NCBI GenBank assembly: GCA_029851415.1 | Contig: CM056744.1 | Span: 61,155,172-61,219,171, forward strand | DNA from: Eretmocerus hayati | Lineage: Eukaryota; Arthropoda; Insecta; Hymenoptera; Aphelinidae | DNA length: 64,000 nt | Reading direction: 5' to 3' | Shown: piece by piece, positions 57,591 to 64,000 of the stretch | Position numbering within the stretch: position 1 is the stretch's first letter | How the letters are laid out: each line of letters begins with the position of its first letter | Made by a program: the position numbers and the translations under genes | The notes under the pieces: model-generated | Told to the model about the DNA's origin: nothing | Databases searched by the model: none | The model's input: only the letters and a program-made list of their open reading frames with translations

Positions 57591-58513
57591 CACTACCGGT
57601 CAAAAGTTTAAGCTCACCCAAAAATTTTTTTTTCAATTTTGTGAGTTGAACTACTCGGCTCTATTTGACCGTAGAGGACTCTCCCGGAGCTCATTTCAAA
57701 GGTTTTTTCACGTACTTAAAGATGGCACTATTCATTTTTATCCTTACGGATCGGGATCTTTCCAATTTGAGCTTGGAAAAATGTCAATTTCAACGATTTT
57801 TGGGAGAATGTTTTGGCTCCTGCCAATTTGAGCCACATGAATGTTTCAATATGGGAGTTGTGGGATACAAAAGTACCAGTCTAGAGCTTCAGAATCCGTT
57901 TTTGAACGTTCCTCTACGCCACTTCCAGTCCGAGCTATGACACTTTCTCTGAGGGAAGATTTTCCGCAAAAACTAGCACCTGGATTCAAAAATGACGAGA
58001 AAATTCACTTTTTGGGGCATATTTCAAAGGTTCCTCGTTTCCTTAATCAAGATGTTGATAAAAGATGACAGAAATGATGATTATACTTCATAAAAATGCG
58101 TCTCTGTATCTCTCTCGAATTGGAGTGCTAGTTTTTCCGAAAAATCTTCCCTCAGAGAAAGTGTCATAGCTCGGACTGGAAGTGGCGTAGAGGGGCGTTC
58201 AAAAACGGATTCTGAAGCTCTAGACTGGTACTTTCATATCTCACAACTCCCATATTGAAACATTCATGTGGCTCAAATTGGCAGGAGCCAAAAGATTCTC
58301 CCAAAAATCGTTGAAATTGACACTTTTCCAAGCTCAAATTGGAAAGATCCCGATCCGTTCGGATGAAAATGAATTATGCCATCTCAAAATACGTGCAAAA
58401 ACCTTCAAAACGAGCTCCGGAAGAGTCCTCTACGGTCAAATAGAGCCGAGTAATTCAACGCACAAAATCGAAAAAAAATTTTTTGGGTGAGCTTAAACTT
58501 TTGACCGGTAGTG
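57591..58513. mobile_element. Tc1/mariner-like foldback element, 923 bp
   Basis: The ends read CACTACCGGTCAAAAGTTTA, a sequence type common at Tc1/mariner-like termini. Arms of about 380 bp are near-identical inverted copies. TA precedes the left end (57589-57590); the right flank is TC, so the expected duplication is not intact. No transposase is present. It interrupts the minus-strand retroelement. Confidence 0.75.
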
Positions 58514-59160
58514 TCACTCCATTGATTCGCTTAAAATCTTCTGAAACTTCGCTCTGATTCAAGTTCTCAATGATTACATTGGCGTCTCTTGATTTCACTG
58601 ATTCGTTGTCCCTGAACTCGTCCAACGTACATACAGAGGGTTGGGGAACTTCTCGTCCAGACTGATCAAAATCATCAGAACACTCTCCATTCTCATCATA
58701 TTTCGACGATGGAAACATTTCCCCATCCTGGCAATCATTACAGTATCTATTCTTAACATTGTCTACGTGTCTATTGGTCGGGATAATTTTATTCAGATAA
58801 TGCTCTTGAAGGGAGTCCGTCTTAGTCTTGGGCCGGAACTCAAAAAGGATTATGTTATTATGTATTTGAACATGTTCCTTATTATAGTTGATTTTGGCCT
58901 TAGTTCGCCTGAAAAAATCGATTCCGAATATCCCTGCTTCTAAGATAGGAGAATCATCATCAACAACGGAAAATTCTAGTATGTGATTCTTGAAAGTCAA
59001 ATTGACTTTCCCCAAAGTTCTAGTTCAATCTGAAGCGCGAAAAATGGGATTTTTAGTAATGAATTTAATTCTTTGGGAGAGGAAACCTATTTTTATCAAG
59101 TTTGATTCAACTTCTGTATCTATCGTCAATAAAATCGGTTCTTTCAATTCACCCACTACT
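58514..59160 (-). pseudogene. Gypsy-like aspartic protease fragment
   Basis: The minus strand gives LLTIDTEVESNLIKI, then LEAGIFGIDFFRRTKAKINY, the two landmarks of retroelement pepsin-like proteases of the Gypsy/errantivirus type. The active-site triplet is D-T-E (59112-59120) where D-[ST]-G is expected, so the enzyme is inactive. A stop separates the first part from the long frame 59015-58455. The tail after the protease is acidic and cysteine-containing (NRYCNDCQDGEMF) and has no known motif. The frame runs into the foldback at 58513. Confidence 0.65.
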
Positions 59161-59168
59161 AACATTGG

Positions 59169-59782
59169 TATTCATAGTCGTTATAACCCTACAGTTGAGA
59201 ATGAATCCGCGGGTTAGGCGATGTAATCGGCGTGGAGAAAAGAGACTTCAATTCTGTGATATTCTGCACCACTGGGACAACGTGAAGTGAATGAGTAGTC
59301 TCTAGTTTATTCTTTTGCCATGCCGATCACAGCGCCTAATCCGCGGATTAACTCTTAAAGTGAGGCCGTAGTCCGCTGAATAGACGTAAATCCGTTCGGA
59401 GGATAAGTCGAATTTTACTTGACCAAATGACTCGGGATTCCACATGCATGAATAGAATGCATGTCTAAATCGCGCTACAAAGCCAAATATATTGATTTCA
59501 CTGAAAGAAAGTGTCCAGATGAGGTTTACTCCAGACATCGTAGGTTGCCGCTCTCTAGCAGACGACGTTTGTGTACATCTCGTTTGGATACTTTTTTGAG
59601 TGGAATTGACATATTTGGCTTCGTAGCGCGATTGAGACATGCATTCTATAGATGTATGTAAAATTTCAACTCATTTGATCGATCAAAATTTGACTTATCC
59701 TCCGAACGGATTCAGGACTACATTCAATATGGCGGCGGACTACGGCCTGGCCTTAACTCTGGAGTTATAACGACTATGAATA
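59169..59782. mobile_element. 614-bp foldback element
   Basis: The ends TATTCATAGTCGTTATAAC (59169-59187) and its inverted copy (59764-59782) bound arms sharing AATCCGTTCGGAGGATAAGT and AGAATGCATGTCT. No coding sequence is present. It lies between the protease and the zinc-knuckle region of the minus-strand retroelement. Confidence 0.75.
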
Positions 59783-59903
59783 CCTGTGTAAATGGATTTT
59801 CGGGGAGTAGTCTCTGTGGCTGAAGTTATGAATTTTTGCGATATCATGATAACTTCTCTGGCTCTCTGAATACCCAGGCGGAGAACTAAAGTGGCCTCCC
59901 TGT

Positions 59904-60450
59904 TCACGCCCGTCTACAGGAGACCGATATCGTCTCCCGAATTCGCTCTACTTCTACATGCGCATATATTGTTTCGAAATTCGTAACAGTTTCTCTCAAA
60001 ATGTCCTCGTTTGCCACGAAGCAAATTACTGAACTGACCCCATGTCGTCGGTGGGGATCATGATGTGATCTACTTATTGAATCAAAATCATTGTAATGGA
60101 TTCTGTGATGCGGTTGATTGTTTTCTGGTTCATACATTTCATAATTGCCATTGGACTCGAGATAAGTAACATAGTTATCCAGATTATTAGCATGATGTTC
60201 CTGATAATTTGAATTCACACGTGAGGAATGAGTTTTGTTCTCTTGGAGATCCTGATACTTTCCATGCGCATTTGTATAATCGTGAAGTACACCGCTGGGT
60301 TGTTTGAAGTTTGAATCATGGACTGGATCATTGAAGTTTCTCTGGAAATTGTTCTGCTCGTTTGAGAATAGTTCATAAGAGTCTATCAGGAAGTGGCCAG
60401 AAACCTGGCAGTATCCGCAAATGAATGTTTCATTATTTGAAAGATTATGG
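59904..60450 (-). pseudogene. Gag C-terminus with two damaged zinc knuckles
   Basis: Near 60420-60385 the minus strand reads FICGYCQVSGHFLIDSY, a CCHC knuckle in which the last cysteine is serine. Further on, near 60035-60000, GKRGHFERNCYEFRNN is the second half of another knuckle whose first cysteines are in a different frame, indicating a small deletion. Between them lies an asparagine/histidine-rich region (open frame 60218-59904). This matches the nucleocapsid end of a Gypsy-like gag and fits the protease that follows downstream. The rest of gag is cut off by the LTR element at 60492. Confidence 0.6.
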
Positions 60451-60491
60451 AGTATATCAACAATTCTGGTCTCTTGAGTCGAGCTAGACTC

Positions 60492-60842
60492 TGTTACGTG
60501 GGAAAGAAGGGTGATTCGAATGAATCACGGCTGAGTAATGTGAATATATAGGTTTAATGGCAGCTGATATATACTCAGGAGAGAGATATGATTCTGAAGG
60601 TTGATACGAGTGGTCTGGCTGCCGCACGGCTCATCAGAGACGACGATGGTCCGAGCATCAGCGTAGACCGATGCAGTGGGGATGTACTTCGCTCCGTCGA
60701 AGTGCTGACGGTGCATCCGCGATGGCCGGCGAACCGCGAACATACGTTACACGGCCACGTAGCCGTCGCGGGTGCAACTCCATTGTGGCACGAAGGGGAG
60801 AGGTGAGATCAGGCACTGATCTCCACCTCTACCCACGTGACA
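60492..60842 (-). repeat. 3' LTR, minus orientation
   Basis: It is 351 bp, with ends TGTTACGTGGG (60492) and CCCACGTGACA (60842) as read on the plus strand. Its neighbours do not form a target duplication, so it is not a simple solo LTR. Confidence 0.85.
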
Positions 60843-61068
60843 CGAATCGTCCGTAGCTGCGTCATCCACGTCTCCTGATGCGGTATATTATAATGTACAA
60901 CAGCTGTGGCCTCTCGAATGGCCTTCAAATCATATGATTTGAAGAATCATATGTTGTATAGTACAGCGCTCGCTCGGCGAGCGCGTGTTAACATGTATGT
61001 GTGCAAGATCCTTGTCAGAGCGAGAGTCTCTTTCTTCGTGATTGTCGCGTATACAATTTTTTATCGCG

Positions 61069-61092
61069 AACTCTCTCTCTCTCTCTCTCTCT
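61069..61092. repeat. (CT)n microsatellite
   Basis: About 12 CT units lie where the homologous site near 54440 has only GAAAGAGAG, so the repeat expanded in this copy. Confidence 0.8.
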
Positions 61093-61422
61093 ACAATCGT
61101 TTAAACTTAAATGATTTCATCCCCTTGATTCCTCATTTTACAAAATGTCATTTTTCTACAATATTATAGCCAGAAGTGTGATAGGGTTCTACAAAAATTT
61201 CCAAATTTATCAAAAATTGTTCGAAGAAATTTGCGAAAATTATTAACAATGAATTGTTCATAACTATGTCCCTTGGTTTTGTAAATATTTGTATATGAGA
61301 TTCTATATCTCAAATTGAAAGAGAAATACGCTGCTAAATGATATTAGCAGAATGCTTTCTCACTTCGAAATGTGCTTAGACAACAGATTTCAAACATATT
61401 TTACAATTGAGATGATTTGTTT

Positions 61423-62409
61423 ATTCTAAAAATCTTGAAGGATAGAGAATCGGCTTCGTACATTTTGTTCCTCTCGCCGATATCTATCTATTGTAAGTCA
61501 CGGTTTTTCCTCCAGTCTTATCCCTGGTCCTCCACGAATTTAACTTTCTCTGTCGTTGTCTGTGTCCGTCTGTGTGTGTGTCTGTGGAACTTCATTTTTC
61601 GTCAACGGTTTCTCCTCAGCGTTTCGACCGATCTTTCTCAAATTTATGTGAGTGGTAGAGCACCATGTGAAGATGTGCTGAAAGGATTTATAGCCCAATC
61701 TATTAAACAGTTCTCGATTAATGAGTATCGGAGAATAAAAATGTTAAAATTTTCAAGAAATTATTAGGAGTTTTTAGAATCTAGGTCTAGAAAAATTTTA
61801 TAAGGGAAGTTGAGGTGACCTAATAAAATGTTAATCTGGCCATCCTTGATCGATTGGTTAATACGGAATTACGTTAAACTGTATGGGAAAAGAAATGTAC
61901 ATGATTTTTTTTTCATTCATAGAAGATTCAAGATTTAATTGGTAGAGATAGATATGAATGAAAATTCCACATTAACCAATTGACGGAAAATGATGAAAAA
62001 ATGGTTGTTTAAGTGACCCAAAATTTGATTTGTTGATTTTGAGAAAAGATATTTGAATATAAAATAATCGATTTTTGGAAAATTTTGACATTTTTATTTT
62101 CGGATACTCATTAATCGAGAACTGTTTAATAGATTGGGCTATAAATCCTTTCAGCACATCTTTACATGGTGCTCTACCACTCACATAAATTTGAGAAAGA
62201 TCGGTCGAAACGCTGAGGAGAAACCGTTGACGAAAAATGAAGTTGCACAGACACACACACGGACGGACACAGACAACGACAGAGAAAGTTAAATTCGTGG
62301 AGGACCAGGGAGAAGCCTGGAGGAGAAACCGTGACTTACAATAGATAGATAGTGGCGAGAGGAACAAAATGTACGAAGCCGATTCGCTATGAGTGAAGAT
62401 TTTTAGAAT
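61423..62409. mobile_element. 987-bp foldback element
   Basis: Arms of about 340 bp, starting ATTCTAAAAATCTT, are close inverted copies. Each encodes the same frame (61417-61767 plus; 62367-61972 minus), sharing TNLTFSVVVCVR and QIYVSGRAPC, with no known family. The element interrupts the 3' internal region of the minus LTR element; GAGAAA appears on both sides of the break. Confidence 0.8.
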
Positions 62410-62545
62410 GAAAAATTAATTTGAGTGAAAAAATTGAGCAAAAATGTCTTGTCACGAATACAACCCTTTCTCTTTGAGAAAGCAAAAAAATCTCCCAACA
62501 AGGGATTTTTTGTATGAACAATTCCCTCGAATGTTGATTATAATT

Positions 62546-64000
62546 TATGCAATAAACTAATAAGATGAATAATATTGACCATAGTCAGGTTTTGCATTTT
62601 TTTTCCTTCGTCAAAATTGTAGATGCCCAAAAAATGAGTTGGAGAGAGGCCGATTATTTCTATCGGTCTCTCTCACAGTTTCTTCTTCGTTCTCCTGTGA
62701 CGTGGTATTTTGATTACGGGTCACACTCATTTATATTCGACGGACTCTTAGCCGAGGATGCAGGTTTCGCGCAATGGACGGCGAACGCAATTCGGGAGTT
62801 CAACAGCAACTCGGCCTCACTGCATCACTTATCGTGGATTTACCTGAAAATCGAAAAAGGGGGTAGGGAACGCACACACTCTCGAAATGATCAAATACAG
62901 ATTTTACAATAAATAATTGGCCTCTATTCTGAAACGCTGTTTCTACGCGGACGATACAAGGAATTCAACATATTAATATTTTATTCGTGACAATTAACGG
63001 CCAAGATTCAAAATAATTCAACCATTAGTAAATGTCTCTTTCTCAATAAAATGTCTCTCAAAATTCCCTGTAAAACACGAAAATTCACTTCACAATCCTG
63101 GAAATACTAAGTACAAATCACTTCACTAACGGCCTGGGCAATTCACTATCGGCCTAGTCAATTATTCAGCGGCCTAGTCGACTTCGCTCACGATGAACTC
63201 CGAATTCAAGGAGCACGCTGCTCCGAAATTGACTCAAAATGGCCGCTCCACGCTACGAATAATTACCACGTTGGGATAATGGCCAACTGCTCCAATTTAC
63301 GGAGCACGAGCTCCGCAATTACCGAATTTTACTGGCCAAGTATTCCGCGATTACTCAGGGTGGCGATCCACCGGGGGAACGGCCTTGCTCGTCGTCGTCC
63401 GGACGACAGCAACACTGAATTTACACGCGACTCTGGTTACAATATTCGCGGCCCCCGGGAATGCTCTTTTATCCCGCACTGTTCGGCCTTAGCACGTGTT
63501 GTCCCCCAGAAGTCCGTCTCGGCTGGGACAGGGGAAGTTCACGCACGCACGAGGCTCACTTCGGCTGGGACGAGAGGATTCACTTAATAGAAAAAGAGCA
63601 ATAAACTCACCGTGTTCCTTGGCAAATGTTAGTCCAATAAATAATAACTGTCCTTCTCAAAATAATTCGTGACTCTTGTCGTCGAGTGCGGCCCTCTGGG
63701 ACTCCTGGGGGCACACGGCAATTTCACCCGGCGGTGGTCACGAGTGGAGCACAAGCACGTGCACGTAAGACAACGTCCGATCCACGAGTGGCCTAATGGC
63801 CGGCTTCTTCTTCAAGTTGAAGATCCGTCTTCTTCAACGAAGGAGACGCACTCTGATTGGCCCATAGATTTTGTCCGGAACACTGGCAACACCCTCTATC
63901 GGGGCTGCGCGGCAAAGTTTGAAGTACATCAGGGCACATTGTGGCAAGTATGCGCACGGAATTCACGGAATTGCACGGCCAAACAGCACGGAAATATATG
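62546..64000. other. No recognisable gene; GC-richer second half
   Basis: A plus-strand frame at 62565-62912 has no recognised motif. From about 63120 the sequence becomes GC-richer and contains short repeats (CGGCCTAGTC three times at 63130-63180; CGGCTGGGAC twice at 63522-63562). It could be part of another LTR or leader, but no partner copy is in the window. Confidence 0.35.

Larger units (their letters stand above)
60492..62545 (-). mobile_element. 3' part of a second copy of the LTR family, minus orientation
   Basis: The LTR at 60492-60842 is followed on its right by sequence matching the 3' internal region of the 50053-55006 element (in reverse). Homology runs to about 61330, is interrupted by a foldback-bearing insertion, and resumes at about 62465-62540. 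The 5' part and 5' LTR are not seen before the window ends. The 3' end abuts the gag knuckle region of another retroelement, as expected for an insertion there. Confidence 0.7.

Noticed and set aside
60492..60842. Solo LTR
   Set aside because: No target duplication flanks it, and its right neighbour is homologous to the internal 3' region of the family.

Overview
The window looks like a piece of insect nuclear genome built almost entirely of nested, decayed transposable elements. It is moderately AT-rich, has introns with GT..AG borders, and carries arthropod-type BEL/Pao, PIF/Harbinger, hAT, piggyBac, Tigger, Helitron, LINE and Gypsy-like sequences. The mix would suit a hymenopteran such as a parasitoid wasp, but nothing seen here fixes the species. 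I find no bacterial genes, CRISPR array, rRNA or convincing tRNA. The only non-transposon coding signal is a two-exon fragment resembling the C-terminus of complex I subunit NDUFA5 (12260-12598, minus).

Layout, left to right. 141-3830: a 5'-truncated APE-type LINE on the minus strand. 4502-10642: an hAT element with a broken BED-finger transposase, 14-bp TIRs and smaller inverted-repeat elements inside. 10660-11666: a foldback element with 241-bp arms. 12.0-14.1 kb: the NDUFA5-like exons and a tail-only poly(A) retro-insertion. 14167-22634: BEL/Pao element 1, complete with two LTRs and a CCTCC target duplication, inactivated by several stops. 24.7-26.7 kb: a ~320-bp tandem repeat whose third unit is split by a piggyBac-type element at TTAA. 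28097-33819: a two-gene Harbinger element (transposase plus Myb-like partner) that also carries a ~295-bp tandem repeat. 34255-35116: a Tigger/pogo remnant. 36.4-37.4 kb: Helitron helicase pieces in permuted order.

37626-49483: BEL/Pao element 2. Its LTRs lie almost 11 kb apart because three elements have inserted in it: a second piggyBac-type copy (target CTAG), a 255-bp Penelope-like fragment with a hammerhead-ribozyme-like core, and a 2.4-kb foldback. The shared GTATC flank and a polypurine tract tie the two LTRs together. 50053-55006: an LTR element with ATGT target duplications and no recognisable reverse transcriptase. 55007-60491: a minus-strand Gypsy-like remnant (zinc knuckles, aspartic protease) interrupted by two foldbacks. 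60492-62545: a third LTR of the 50-kb family, in minus orientation, with part of its internal region and another foldback inside. 62546-64000 holds nothing I recognise.

No single new functional system emerges. The best leads are the hammerhead-like insert, the long foldback elements with matching arms, the paired TTAA and CTAG piggyBac-type insertions, the LTR family without visible pol, and the NDUFA5-like exons.
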